Source: Vicinamibacterales bacterium | GTDB lineage: Bacteria; Acidobacteriota; Vicinamibacteria; Vicinamibacterales; UBA2999 | Length of the DNA stretch: 64,000 nucleotides | Assembly: GCA_030680175.1 (NCBI GenBank) | Contig: JAUXWO010000051.1 | Coordinates: 1 to 64,000, forward strand | Reading direction: 5' to 3' | Position numbers and translations under genes: made by a program | The notes under the pieces: model-generated | What the model was told of the DNA's origin: nothing | What the model saw: the letters and a program-made list of their open reading frames with translations, nothing else | Databases searched by the model: none | Shown here: one piece after another, positions 55,566-64,000 of the stretch | How positions within the stretch are numbered: the first letter of the stretch is position 1 | How the letters are laid out: the number at the start of each line of letters is the position of its first letter

Positions 55566-56989
55566 GCGCGCCGGTCCTTCAGGGGCGCCGGGCGCCGGGC
55601 GTTCACGCGGTCCGGGTGGTGCAGGGTTTCCTCGTCGGCGCCAGACAGCCACGCGTCCACGGCCTCGACGCCCTGTGCGAAGCTGTGGTCCTGGTTCGAT
55701 ACCTCGTATTTCCAGGCGCCGAAGCGCCCGCGCGAGCGGACGCCGCGCGCTTCGAAGGCCGGCAGCACCCGCGCGAGCGCGCGGTCGCGGTGGAGCGACG
55801 GGATCGGGTAGCCGCGCTCGAGACGCCGGTGCCACGTGTGATGCACGGCAGCCCGGTCGGCGACGAGCCCGGTCGCGAGCATGCCGTCGACCGTGTCGGC
55901 CACCACGTCGGCGCGGCGCAGGGGCCGGTGCGGTGACTCGGCCACCTCCGCCATCAACGACCACTGGGTCGCGGCGTCGGCGACGTTGTGCGGCGAGTAG
56001 TGGGAGAAGTGCGTGACGCGGTAGAACGGGCAGTCGTCTTCCGGGAAGTACATCCAGCACTTCCCCGCCAGCGCCTCCGGCGCCTGGCCGTGCAGGCCGA
56101 CGCCGATCACGTGCGTCGAGGAGTACTCGAGATCTTCGAGCGCGGGACCGAGGGCGGGCGCGAGATCGCTGAGGCGCGTCAGCTGGTCCACCGCGATCGT
56201 GCTCAGCAGCCGCTCGTACCCGATCACCGTGCCATCGTCGAACGTGGCGCGGCGCGCGGCCGTGTCGAGCGCGGCGAGCCGGCGGCCGAACTGGAGGCGC
56301 GAGGGATGGCGGGTGGCCAGGCGATCGCCGAGCGTGCGCCAGATCGCGCCCGTGCCCCCGCGCCGGGGGAAGCGGAACCGGTTGTTCGGCCCCCACGACA
56401 CGTCATCACGGTTCAGCCGCACGTTCTCGACGACGCGCGGCAGATCGACGGTCGCCACCCGGTCGCCGATCCAGTGCCACGCCATCCGCTCGGGCTCGCG
56501 CGCCCACACCTTCGTGTTGTACGGCCGCATGAAGATCTCGCCGATGCCCGGACCGAAGGCGGCGTCGATCCACGCGCCGAAATCCGCCGGCGGGGGGCCG
56601 CCCTCGCTCGCCCGGCGTGCCGCGGACACGAGGCCCGCCACGGCGCGCGCCGTATCGTCCTCGGGCAGGCGATGCACGTTCAGCTGAAACGGGTACGGAA
56701 CGAAACGGCCGCGCACCCACACCCACGATTCCCGATCGTGGTGGTACCACCCGTCCTCGCCCAGCAGGTCGTCCATCAGCGCGTCGAAGTACGCGTAGTG
56801 GCTGAACTGCACGTGGCCGCCGTAGTCCCAGGTGAAGCCGTGCTCGTCGACTTCCGAACCGGCGAGGCCGCCGGCAAGCGGCGCCGCCTCGCACGCGATC
56901 CAGTCGGGGTGCCCGAGCGCGTCGAGCCGCCACGCCGCGCCGAGGCCGGTCGGGCCCAGCCCGACCACGAGCACGTCGGTGGCCGTCAT
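55562..56989 (-). CDS. FAD-dependent amine-oxidase/UDP-galactopyranose-mutase-like protein
   Basis: A 475-residue flavoprotein. The dinucleotide motif VLVVGLGPTGLGAAWRL lies at 6-22, then GGLAGSEVDEHGFTWDYGGHVQF, typical of UGM/protoporphyrinogen-oxidase-like flavoenzymes in polysaccharide loci. Motifs RPYNTKVWAREPERMAWHWIGDRV and GRFGAWKYEVSNQDHSFAQG near the end are shared by these members. Could convert a pyranose to a furanose sugar; catalytic Arg pairs were not verified. Confidence 0.87.
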   Translation of the reverse strand: MTATDVLVVGLGPTGLGAAWRLDALGHPDWIACEAAPLAGGLAGSEVDEHGFTWDYGGHVQFSHYAYFDALMDDLLGEDGWYHHDRESWVWVRGRFVPYPFQLNVHRLPEDDTARAVAGLVSAARRASEGGPPPADFGAWIDAAFGPGIGEIFMRPYNTKVWAREPERMAWHWIGDRVATVDLPRVVENVRLNRDDVSWGPNNRFRFPRRGGTGAIWRTLGDRLATRHPSRLQFGRRLAALDTAARRATFDDGTVIGYERLLSTIAVDQLTRLSDLAPALGPALEDLEYSSTHVIGVGLHGQAPEALAGKCWMYFPEDDCPFYRVTHFSHYSPHNVADAATQWSLMAEVAESPHRPLRRADVVADTVDGMLATGLVADRAAVHHTWHRRLERGYPIPSLHRDRALARVLPAFEARGVRSRGRFGAWKYEVSNQDHSFAQGVEAVDAWLSGADEETLHHPDRVNARRPAPLKDRRA

Positions 56990-58257
56990 CGTGCCGCCCC
57001 CGCCGCCGCGCCCGCGCCGTCGTAGAGCGCGACGTGGCGATTGCGCAGATGCGCCAGGCTCAGATGGTCCGCGTAGCAGGCGCGCGAGGCGGCGCCGAGC
57101 CGGCCGCGCACCTCCGGCGTCATGGCGAACATCTCAGCGAGCCCCCGCGCGATGGCCCCGGGGTCGAGGGACGGCAGCATGACGGCGCCCGCGCCGAGTG
57201 CGGCGAAGCGCCGGTTGCCGCCCGTCTCGTGCATCAGCAGCGGGCGGCCGGCCTCGAGGGCCTCGATGGTCGACAGGTCGAACAGGCTGAAACGGTTCAC
57301 ATTGATGACGAAGTCCACCGACGCCAGCAGATCGCCGACGTCCGAGACGGATCCGAGCGCACGGAGTCGGCGCCGCAACGGCAACTGATCCGGCGGACAC
57401 CCCGCGACGGCGACGACGCCGGGAGGACCGCCGTCGGCCTGCAGGCGATCGAGACCGGCCAGCAGCGTGTCGAGCCCGCGATACGGCTGGGCGTTGCCGA
57501 GGTACAGGCCGACCGGGCGGTTCGCGGGCAGCCCCCACCGCCGCCGGCCCGCGACCGCGCTGGACGAGACGGGCGGGCCCGACGCCCCGGTCATCAGTTC
57601 CTCGGCGCCCGACAGGGCGGGACCGAACCGTGCGGCGATGCGCACGAGTTCCTCCACCGCTTCGCGACACGGGATCAGCACGCGATCCACTCGCTCGATG
57701 ATGCGCAGCTCCTTCGTCATCCAGCGCTGCACGTCCGGAAACGCCGCCACCTCCGTCCACGGACGGTCGGGCACGCCCCAGCACCAGCCGAGGTACAACC
57801 CGAGCGGCATCGGGCTGTGCATCAGCAGCCAGACCTGCTGGTGCGGCCCGCGCCGCTCGAGCGCGGCCTCGGCGCTCGGGGCATCGTGCGCCACGATCAC
57901 CGCGGCGTCCGCGCCGATCGCCTGCTCCAGCGAGGGTGCGATCTCGTGCTGCACGTCGCGCCAGGCCCGGGCGATCATGCCGTCGAGTTCGCCGCCCATG
58001 CGGACCAGCTCCGACATCGAGGGGCGGTAGTAATCGGGCGGCTGCGCGACCGTGCGGCGCAGCCGCCGGAGCCCCTGCAGCGCGCGGGCGCGAACGGACG
58101 GACGCAAGGTGGACCGTGGCGACTGGGGGGCCGGCGCGGGCAGCCGCACGTCGTGTCCGCCGCTGCCGAACGCCTCGAGCGCCGCGCGGAGCTGCGCCAG
58201 GTACCCGCCGGGACCGCCCGTCCGCCCGAGCGGCGGACCGAGGTGCGCGACGATCAC
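56986..58257 (-). CDS. glycosyltransferase family 4
   Basis: A 423-residue GT-B enzyme, GTG start overlapping the TylF-like gene by GTGA. The N-terminal region VIVAHLGPPLGRTGGPGGYLAQL is the glycine loop; the donor domain has RPVGLYLGNAQPYRGLDTLLAGL and VNRFSLFDLSTIEALEAGRPLLM, in which only one Glu of EX7E is obvious. A Pro/Arg-rich stretch at 30-65 is likely a flexible insert. Confidence 0.88.
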   Translation of the reverse strand: MIVAHLGPPLGRTGGPGGYLAQLRAALEAFGSGGHDVRLPAPAPQSPRSTLRPSVRARALQGLRRLRRTVAQPPDYYRPSMSELVRMGGELDGMIARAWRDVQHEIAPSLEQAIGADAAVIVAHDAPSAEAALERRGPHQQVWLLMHSPMPLGLYLGWCWGVPDRPWTEVAAFPDVQRWMTKELRIIERVDRVLIPCREAVEELVRIAARFGPALSGAEELMTGASGPPVSSSAVAGRRRWGLPANRPVGLYLGNAQPYRGLDTLLAGLDRLQADGGPPGVVAVAGCPPDQLPLRRRLRALGSVSDVGDLLASVDFVINVNRFSLFDLSTIEALEAGRPLLMHETGGNRRFAALGAGAVMLPSLDPGAIARGLAEMFAMTPEVRGRLGAASRACYADHLSLAHLRNRHVALYDGAGAAAGAAR

Positions 58258-58982
58258 CGCCGCACCAGGATGAAGGCGTTGCAGAAGGTGGCGTAGCTCC
58301 GCCAGTGCACCGCCTGCCACTCGGGATGCGCCGCCAGGAACTCGTGGAAGGCGCGCGCCTCGCCGCGCCCGGGATGGCCCTTGTAGTGGAACCAGTCGTC
58401 GAACAGGATCAGCGTCCCGTCCTGGAGCGCCGGCGCCACGCCTTCGAGCACGTCGCGGGTGCTCTCGTAGAGATCGCAATCGACGTGGAGCAACGCGATC
58501 GCCCTGTGCGGGTCGGGCACGATCCGCGGGAACACCGCGTCGAAGCGTCCTTCGTACAGCACTGGCGGCTCGAGGCGGCACTCCGCGAAGAGCGCGCGTG
58601 TCAGATCAGCGGTCACCGGCGTCCCGGGCTTGTGCAACGGATGCCAGCCGTGAATCGACGCGCAATCGCCCGCCTCCCACCGCGCGTGCGACTCCTCCGA
58701 GGGGGGCAGCCCCGTGAACGTGTCGACGCCCACGATCCGCCGCGTCATGCCCTTGGGATCAAAGGTCGCGCCGTGCGCGAGAAGGGAGAGGCTCAGACCG
58801 CCGAACACGCCGCACTCGAGGATGTCACCCTCAACGGCTTCGAAGTTCACATACTCGATGGCCTGGAAGAACGTGCTCGCGCGCGCGTCCGCGTGCACGA
58901 TCTGCGCCCGCAGGTCGCGGCGCGGCGGCGGCAGCAGACGGCGCGCGACCGCGCGCAGGCCGCGAGCGAGGACGTGTCTCAT
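58254..58982 (-). CDS. TylF/MycF-family O-methyltransferase
   Basis: A 242-residue methyltransferase. GDILECGVFGGLSLSLLAHGATF (about 52-74) is the SAM loop of TylF members, GVDTFTGLPPSEE follows, and ALLHVDCDLYESTRDVLEGV is the metal-binding HVDxDLY motif. LFDDWFHYKGHPGRGEA supplies further metal ligands. TylF enzymes methylate sugar hydroxyls. ATG overlaps the Wzt gene stop by ATGA. Confidence 0.94.
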   Translation of the reverse strand: MRHVLARGLRAVARRLLPPPRRDLRAQIVHADARASTFFQAIEYVNFEAVEGDILECGVFGGLSLSLLAHGATFDPKGMTRRIVGVDTFTGLPPSEESHARWEAGDCASIHGWHPLHKPGTPVTADLTRALFAECRLEPPVLYEGRFDAVFPRIVPDPHRAIALLHVDCDLYESTRDVLEGVAPALQDGTLILFDDWFHYKGHPGRGEARAFHEFLAAHPEWQAVHWRSYATFCNAFILVRR

Positions 58983-60208
58983 GCGATCTCCCAGCGGCAG
59001 TTCACGTGGACGGCGCCCTTGCGCTCGGCGTCGATGCGGTAGAGCGCCGAGTCGCCCGTCGCGGCCGAGAACGAGAATGCCGGCTCCTGCAGGTCCACGA
59101 TCTCGCGCGCGTGCCAGAGACACGTGACCACGTGATAGTCCCCGGCCAGCAACGTGTGCGCGGGGACGACGGCCGTCACCGTGATCGTGCCCGGCCCCGC
59201 CGGCAGCGTCAGGCCGACGTCGTCGAGACTGGAGGTAAAGAGCGGGATGCCGTCCGCCATCAGCACGCCGATCCCGAACCGCGTGCCGGGCGCCGCGTCG
59301 GGCAGGTGGATGGTGGCGCGCAGGCCGATCGGCTCGGTGATGACCGGACGCGGAAGCGGACCACCCTGCGCATCGACCAGCTCGGCTTCGGCCACATACG
59401 GTTCGGTCTTGGCAGACGCCGCGATGTAGCGTACGCGCCCTTCGTCCGAGAGGTACCGCGCGACCGCGGCCCGCGGTTCGCCACGGAACACTAGCCGCCC
59501 CTTCTCGAGCAGCGCGGCCGTCGTACATAGCCGCTGGACCGCGGCCATGTTGTGGCTCACGAAGAGCACCGTGCGCCCGCCCTGCGCGACCTCGCCGATC
59601 TTGCCGAGACACTTCTTCTGGAACTTCGCATCGCCGACCGCGAGCACCTCGTCCACGATGAGGATCTCCGGCTCCAGGTGCGCGGCCACCGCGAACGCCA
59701 GCCGGACGTACATCCCGCTCGAGTAGTACTTCACCGGCGTGTCGATGAACCTCTCGACCTCGGCGAAGTCGACGATGGCGTCGAACTTGCGGTGGATCTC
59801 GGCGCGCCCCATCCCGAGGATGGCGCCGTTCAGGAAGACGTTCTCGCGCCCCGTCAGCTCCGGATGGAACCCCGTGCCCACCTCGAGGAGCGATCCCACG
59901 CGGCCCCGGATCTCCGCGCGGCCCTCGGTTGGCGACGTAATGCGCGAGAGGATCTTGAGGAGGGTGGACTTACCGGCACCGTTGCCCCCGATGATGCCCA
60001 CCACCTCGCCGGACGCGACCTCGAACGACACGTCGCGCAGCGCCCAGATCGTCGGCGCGACCGCCCGCGGCACCCCGCGCCCGCCCAGCCGGCGCGCCAG
60101 GCCCAGGACGCTCCCGGCCAGCCGCTCGCGCAGGTGCCCCTCCGGCGCCGCCGCGCCCAGCGTGTACTGCTTGCCGAGGCCCTGCACGGTCACCGCCGCG
60201 GCGCTCAT
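58979..60208 (-). CDS. wzt: polysaccharide ABC exporter ATP-binding protein (Wzt-like)
   Basis: A 409-residue ATPase. The nucleotide-binding domain (to about 250) has Walker A GGNGAGKSTLLKIL, signature YSSGMYVRLAFAVA, Walker B ILIVDEVLAVGD and switch His SHNM. The C-terminal 150 residues form a beta-sandwich like the carbohydrate-binding domain of Wzt that reads the glycan end group. It pairs with the permease 12 bp upstream. Confidence 0.95.
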   Translation of the reverse strand: MSAAAVTVQGLGKQYTLGAAAPEGHLRERLAGSVLGLARRLGGRGVPRAVAPTIWALRDVSFEVASGEVVGIIGGNGAGKSTLLKILSRITSPTEGRAEIRGRVGSLLEVGTGFHPELTGRENVFLNGAILGMGRAEIHRKFDAIVDFAEVERFIDTPVKYYSSGMYVRLAFAVAAHLEPEILIVDEVLAVGDAKFQKKCLGKIGEVAQGGRTVLFVSHNMAAVQRLCTTAALLEKGRLVFRGEPRAAVARYLSDEGRVRYIAASAKTEPYVAEAELVDAQGGPLPRPVITEPIGLRATIHLPDAAPGTRFGIGVLMADGIPLFTSSLDDVGLTLPAGPGTITVTAVVPAHTLLAGDYHVVTCLWHAREIVDLQEPAFSFSAATGDSALYRIDAERKGAVHVNCRWEIA

Positions 60209-60220
60209 CGTCTCCCCGCC

Positions 60221-61048
60221 TCAGATGACATCCGCGAAGCTCGACTCCATCCGGCGGAAGTACCACACGCCGCCCGCGAGCAGCAGCACGACCGACACCG
60301 ACGAGGCCACGACCATCTCGACGGACGGTGCGGGCGTGCCGATCAGCGACCAGCGGAACCCTTCAATTACCGTCACCATCGGGTTCAGCCCGTACACGCC
60401 GCGCCACGCCTCGGGCACGATCGAGGTCGGGTACGCGACCGGCGTCGCGAACATCCAGAACTGCAGCAGGAAGGGCATCACGTAGCGCACGTCGCGGTAC
60501 TTCACGTTGAGCGCCGCCAGCCAGAGGCCCGCCGCCGTGGCGGCGAGCACCGCGAGGATCGCGAAGCCCGGCAGCCACAGCAGCGGCCACCCCGCCGGCA
60601 CGCCGAACCACACCATCAGCACCACCAGCAGCCCGAGCGCGATCACGGCGTCCACGAGCGGCGTGATGATCGCGGCCATGGGCACGAGGAGGCGCGGGAA
60701 GTAGACCTTGGAGATGAGGTGCTGGCTGCCGGTCAGCGAACTGGCGCCGCCGGCCAGCGCCGTCGAGAAATAGGTCCAGGGCACGAGCGCGGCGTACGAG
60801 AACACCGGATACGGCACCCCGTCCGAGGGAATCCCCGCGAGCCGGCCGAAGAACAGCGAGAAGACGACCATCGTCGCGAACGGCTGGATGAGCGCCCAGG
60901 CCGCGCCGAGCACGGTCTGCTTGTAGCGCACCTTGAGATCGCGCCAGACGAGGAAGTACAGCAGCTCGCGGAACGCCCACAGCTCGCGGCCGGCGGCGGA
61001 CCGCATGCGGACGCCCGCGTCGATCACGGTGACGATCGGATCAGCCAT
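60221..61048 (-). CDS. wzm: polysaccharide ABC exporter permease (Wzm-like)
   Basis: A 275-residue ABC-2 type permease with six predicted membrane segments. The cytoplasmic start LLYFLVWRDLKVRYKQTVLGAAWALIQPF is the conserved amphipathic motif of O-antigen ABC permeases, and LISKVYFPRLLVPM and NVKYRDVRYVMPF are the usual loops. It would export lipid-linked glycan across the inner membrane with Wzt. It overlaps the AsnB gene stop by 8 bp. Confidence 0.95.
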   Translation of the reverse strand: MADPIVTVIDAGVRMRSAAGRELWAFRELLYFLVWRDLKVRYKQTVLGAAWALIQPFATMVVFSLFFGRLAGIPSDGVPYPVFSYAALVPWTYFSTALAGGASSLTGSQHLISKVYFPRLLVPMAAIITPLVDAVIALGLLVVLMVWFGVPAGWPLLWLPGFAILAVLAATAAGLWLAALNVKYRDVRYVMPFLLQFWMFATPVAYPTSIVPEAWRGVYGLNPMVTVIEGFRWSLIGTPAPSVEMVVASSVSVVLLLAGGVWYFRRMESSFADVI

Positions 61049-62903
61049 GACTCAGGAAGCGGCCGAGCACCGCCAGGCCCCACGGGCGGGTCCAGTGCAG
61101 GCGGCGCGCCTGCCACGCGGTCCAGATCATGTCGGGGACGCCAGGCGCCAGCCAGCCGCCGGCCTCGAGGTCGGCGAGCCCCCCGCGCACGAGATCGCGC
61201 AGCGGCCCATCGAGCCAGTGGTCGAACGGGAGGAGGAAGCCCTGCTTCGGCCGGCGCGCCACGGAGGGGAGATCGGCGGACAGCCAGCGCCGCAGCACCT
61301 GCTTGTCCCGGACGAGGCCGGGATGCGCGCCGAGCGCCGGCCACGCGCGCGCCAGCAGTTCGTGATCCACGAACGGCGTCCGCACCTCGATGCCATGCGC
61401 CATCGACATCGCATCGACATCGCGCAGCAGCTGCTGCCGCAGGTAGCCGCAGGTCTCGAGACGCGCGACCGACGCGAGGCGACGTTCGTCGCCCCGTCCC
61501 GCGAGTCCGTCGTGTTCGACCTCGTCCACGCGCCGGCCGGCGCCGGCCGCATCGCGCAGGGCCGGGCCCGCCATCGCCGCCACCTCGCCGGGCATGAAGA
61601 AGCCGCGCGTGGCGCGATAGAGCTCGGTCAGGTCCCCGCCGCTGCCCGCGGCATGCCGCCACCGCGCGGCCTGCGCCGGGGCGGCCAGCGCCGGAAGCCA
61701 GGCGGCGGCGCGCGGCAGCATCGACGGCCAGTGCCGCGTCAGCCGCGCGGCCCGCGGGATCCGCGTGAACGACGGATAGCCGCCGAGGAGTTCGTCGCCG
61801 CCGATGCCCGAGAGCACGCACTTCATGCCGGCGCCGGCCACGGCGCCCGCGACGAGGAACGTGTTCACGCCGTCGACGGACGGTTGGTCGAGCGCGCGCA
61901 GCATCCGCGGCCAGCTGGTGACGACCTGGCCGGGATCGGCGTGGAGCACGTGGTGCTCGGTCCCGTAGGCGCACGCGACGGCCTCGGCCTCCGCCGCCTC
62001 CGAACGCTGCGCGTCGCCGGTCACCACGGTGAACGTGCGCACCGGCGCGTCCGAGACCGCGCGGCTCGCCTTGACGAGCGCGGCCGAGTCGAGTCCCCCC
62101 GACAGGAAGACGCCAACGGGGACATCCGCCACCAGGTGCGCGCGCACCGCGTCGGTGATCCCCTCCTCGATGCGGTGAGCCAACGCGCCGGTGCCCGCGG
62201 GAGGTCCTGCCTCGCTCACCCATGCCTCACGGACGTCGGCGAACCGGCCGTCTGTCGCGTGCCCATCCGGCCCGAAGCGGCGCCAGACGCCGGGCATCAG
62301 GGCGTGGACGTCCTCCACCCAGGTGAGCGGCGGCGGGATGCTGGCCCAGTGCAGGTACGCGAGCACCCCGGCGGCGGACGGACGGCGTGGGACGAGATCC
62401 GCCGCCAGCAGCGCGCCGACCTCGGAGGCGAAGACCACGCCCTCGCGCGTCGCCGACCAGTAGAGCGGCTTGATCCCGAAGCGGTCACGCGCGAGGAGCA
62501 GCGTCCGGTCCGCGCGATCCCAGAGCGCGCAGGCGAACATCCCGCGCACGCGCGCGAGCCCGGCCGCGCCCTCATGGATGAGGAGCCGCAGCAGCACCTC
62601 GGTGTCGCTGTCCGATCGCCATGGCTCGCCACCGGCCAGCGCGGCCCGCAGCTCGCGGTGGTTGTAGATTTCCCCGTTGTAGGTCAGCCAGTACCGCCCG
62701 TCCGGCGAGGCCATCGGCTGGCGCCCGCTGTCGCCGGGCGCGATGATCGCCAGGCGGCGATGCACCAGGAGCGCACCGCCCTCGGCGTCGGTGTACACGC
62801 CCTCGCCGTCGGGCCCACGATGGGCCAGCGCCGCCAGAAGCGCCGCCGCGTGCCGATCGGACACCGGCGCCCCGAAGCGCACGACGCCGGCGATGCCGCA
62901 CAT
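61041..62903 (-). CDS. asnB: asparagine synthetase (glutamine-hydrolysing)
   Basis: A 620-residue AsnB. MCGIAGVVRFG exposes the catalytic Cys2 after Met removal; the glutaminase motif continues HRGPDGEG and LTYNGEIYNHRELR. The synthetase part has LSGGLDSAALVKAS (about 263-276) and GIGGDELLGGYPSF. It is thus the only one of three AsnB-like proteins here with a complete glutaminase site. Real asparagine synthesis or amidation of a uronic acid in the glycan are both possible. Confidence 0.93.
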   Translation of the reverse strand: MCGIAGVVRFGAPVSDRHAAALLAALAHRGPDGEGVYTDAEGGALLVHRRLAIIAPGDSGRQPMASPDGRYWLTYNGEIYNHRELRAALAGGEPWRSDSDTEVLLRLLIHEGAAGLARVRGMFACALWDRADRTLLLARDRFGIKPLYWSATREGVVFASEVGALLAADLVPRRPSAAGVLAYLHWASIPPPLTWVEDVHALMPGVWRRFGPDGHATDGRFADVREAWVSEAGPPAGTGALAHRIEEGITDAVRAHLVADVPVGVFLSGGLDSAALVKASRAVSDAPVRTFTVVTGDAQRSEAAEAEAVACAYGTEHHVLHADPGQVVTSWPRMLRALDQPSVDGVNTFLVAGAVAGAGMKCVLSGIGGDELLGGYPSFTRIPRAARLTRHWPSMLPRAAAWLPALAAPAQAARWRHAAGSGGDLTELYRATRGFFMPGEVAAMAGPALRDAAGAGRRVDEVEHDGLAGRGDERRLASVARLETCGYLRQQLLRDVDAMSMAHGIEVRTPFVDHELLARAWPALGAHPGLVRDKQVLRRWLSADLPSVARRPKQGFLLPFDHWLDGPLRDLVRGGLADLEAGGWLAPGVPDMIWTAWQARRLHWTRPWGLAVLGRFLSHG

Positions 62904-62957
62904 GCAGAAGTGGAGGAGGGTCGCGCGGGCGGGCCGGCCCCGAGGGGCCGGCGCACG

Positions 62958-63815
62958 TCAGATCAGACGCTGCGCGATCATGATGGTGTCGCCCGGCAAC
63001 ACCGGATCCGTGAGCTGGATGCTCAGTTCCTGGAACTCGCCCTTGATCTGCCGGCGCACCTTGATGCGGCGGTTGGATCCGCGTTCGGTGAGCCCGCCGG
63101 CGACGGCGATCGCCTGCTGGACGGTCATGCCCTTCTCGAGCACGTAGGTCCCAGGCGTCCGCACGTGTCCCGTGATGTAGAAGCGCTCGACGACCGGCAC
63201 GAAGATGGTGTCGCCATCCTGGAGGATGAGGTTGCTGGCCAGGCGGCCGGCCTGCAGGTCGTCGCGGTTCACCCGCAGGATTTCAGCCGCCGCCTCGTCA
63301 TCGGGCATCGCCGGGGTCTCGGTCCGGGCCGGGTCCTGCGGTCGCAGCACGATGATCTCGCTGCTGGCCGTCGGCGTGAACGAGCCGGCCAGCGCCAGCA
63401 CCTCGAGGAGCGTCACCTCGCCGGCCAGCGGGTACTTCCCGGGCGACCGGACCTCGCCCATGATGAAGATGCTGCGGCTGCGGTACTGCTCGATCCCGAC
63501 TGACACCTGCGGACGCCGCACGTACCCGTCCTGCAGCAGCTCCGTCAACCGGGCTTCCACCTCGCGCACGGTCATCCCGCCCACTTCCACGCGGCCGAGG
63601 ATGGGATAGCTGATGCTGCCATCCGCGTCGATCCGGAACTGCCCGCTCAGGGCGGCCTCGTCGTACACCGTGACGCGGATCAGGTCCTGCGACCCGAGCT
63701 TGTAGTTCAGATCGGTGGTGGTCGACGTCGGCGCGAGCGGTTGCGGCGCCTGGGGGGCGACGGCCCCCTGGGCGACCACGGCCAGCAGCGCCAGTGCGAC
63801 GAAGTGGGTATGCAT
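62958..63815 (-). CDS. polysaccharide export outer-membrane protein (Wza-like)
   Basis: A 285-residue exported protein with a signal peptide (MHTHFVALALLAVVAQGAVA). The poly_export domain (about 35-115) begins NYKLGSQDLIRVTVYDEAALSG, with VEVGGMTVREVEARLTELL, followed by two SLBB repeats (RSIFIMGEVRSPGKYPLAGEV and RFYITGHVRTPGTYVLEKGM). No lipobox Cys is visible, unlike classic Wza. First complete gene of the export set; 54 bp upstream of asnB. Confidence 0.94.
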   Translation of the reverse strand: MHTHFVALALLAVVAQGAVAPQAPQPLAPTSTTTDLNYKLGSQDLIRVTVYDEAALSGQFRIDADGSISYPILGRVEVGGMTVREVEARLTELLQDGYVRRPQVSVGIEQYRSRSIFIMGEVRSPGKYPLAGEVTLLEVLALAGSFTPTASSEIIVLRPQDPARTETPAMPDDEAAAEILRVNRDDLQAGRLASNLILQDGDTIFVPVVERFYITGHVRTPGTYVLEKGMTVQQAIAVAGGLTERGSNRRIKVRRQIKGEFQELSIQLTDPVLPGDTIMIAQRLI

Positions 63816-63847
63816 GATTTCGTGTGACGAACCCGGCGGAGGCGCCG

Positions 63848-64000
63848 TCAGAATTCGTATGTCCAGGAACCGTAGATCCGTTGCCTGTCGAAGCGGCGGT
63901 CCGCGCGCGTCGGGGCGCTGCGTTCCGTGTACTCGTAGTTCAGGCCGATCCGGGACCGATCCTGCAGATTGTACCCAAGGCCGACCGCATAGGTATCCAC
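63848..64000 (-). CDS. outer-membrane beta-barrel protein, 3' end only
   Basis: The last 50 codons of a protein that continues past the window edge, ending before a TGA at 63848. Alternating polar/hydrophobic strands (VGLGYNLQDRSRIGLNYEYTE, RQRIYGSWTYEF) and a C-terminal Phe are typical of beta-barrel outer-membrane proteins recognised by the Bam machinery. It is 32 bp upstream of the Wza-like gene and may be the barrel partner of the export system. Confidence 0.7.
   Translation of the reverse strand: MDTYAVGLGYNLQDRSRIGLNYEYTERSAPTRADRRFDRQRIYGSWTYEF

Overview
The window comes from a high-GC bacterial chromosome. It most likely belongs to Acidobacteriota, class Vicinamibacteria. The signs are a two-part MacB/FtsX permease of the acidobacterial ADOP type, a tandem set of PQQ-type beta-propeller proteins, short microsatellite arrays between genes, and secreted NHL/cadherin-like giants. 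No rRNA, tRNA, CRISPR array, phage or transposase was seen.

Layout. (1) 1-9492: a 9-bp tandem array, an ADOP permease, a short-chain dehydrogenase, a lipoprotein, a mirror-image repeat containing two convergent stop codons, and three PQQ-propeller proteins. (2) 9884-14051, plus strand: a small carboxypeptidase-regulatory-fold protein, a Wzc-type tyrosine autokinase and an O-antigen-ligase/polymerase protein, followed by microsatellites and a strong hairpin. (3) 14313-19865: an 1850-residue secreted protein with NHL repeats and six 90-residue cadherin-like repeats. (4) 20048-28587: a lasso-peptide-type RiPP gene cluster. (5) 28792-64000: one minus-strand polysaccharide locus of about 31 genes, mostly joined by 4-bp stop/start overlaps.

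The RiPP cluster is the main discovery. A 53-codon gene (24560-24721, minus) encodes a peptide with the lasso leader signature YxxPxLxxxGxxxxxT (Y18, P21, L23, G27, T33). Its 19-residue core begins at Ser35 and has Glu at core position 8, which fits an 8-residue Ser1-Glu8 macrolactam. Directly upstream are the three lasso maturation genes: PqqD-like recognition protein (B1), transglutaminase-fold protease (B2) and an asparagine-synthetase-like cyclase (C). Downstream are a PRMT-like methyltransferase with a PqqD-like tail, an HPr-kinase-like kinase and a 2-oxoglutarate/Fe(II) oxygenase. On the opposite strand, converging on them, are a second 2OG-Fe(II) oxygenase and an NTP_transf_5 nucleotidyltransferase. 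A geranylgeranyl-reductase-like flavoprotein heads the operon.

The polysaccharide locus encodes an outer-membrane barrel, Wza-type export protein, Wzm/Wzt ABC exporter, a CDP-6-deoxyhexose pathway (RfbF, RfbG, an RmlC-like cupin, an NAD epimerase), about a dozen GT4 and one GT2 glycosyltransferases including a two-domain GT4-GT4 fusion, a Wzy-like polymerase, and a WcaJ-like initiating phosphoglycosyl transferase. Decorating enzymes include FkbM, TylF and other methyltransferases, a carbamoyltransferase, a FemAB-like acyltransferase, a deacetylase and asparagine-synthase-like proteins. Together with Wzc and the ligase-like protein on the plus strand, these would build and export a heavily decorated surface glycan. 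All functions come from reading motifs; no database search was run.
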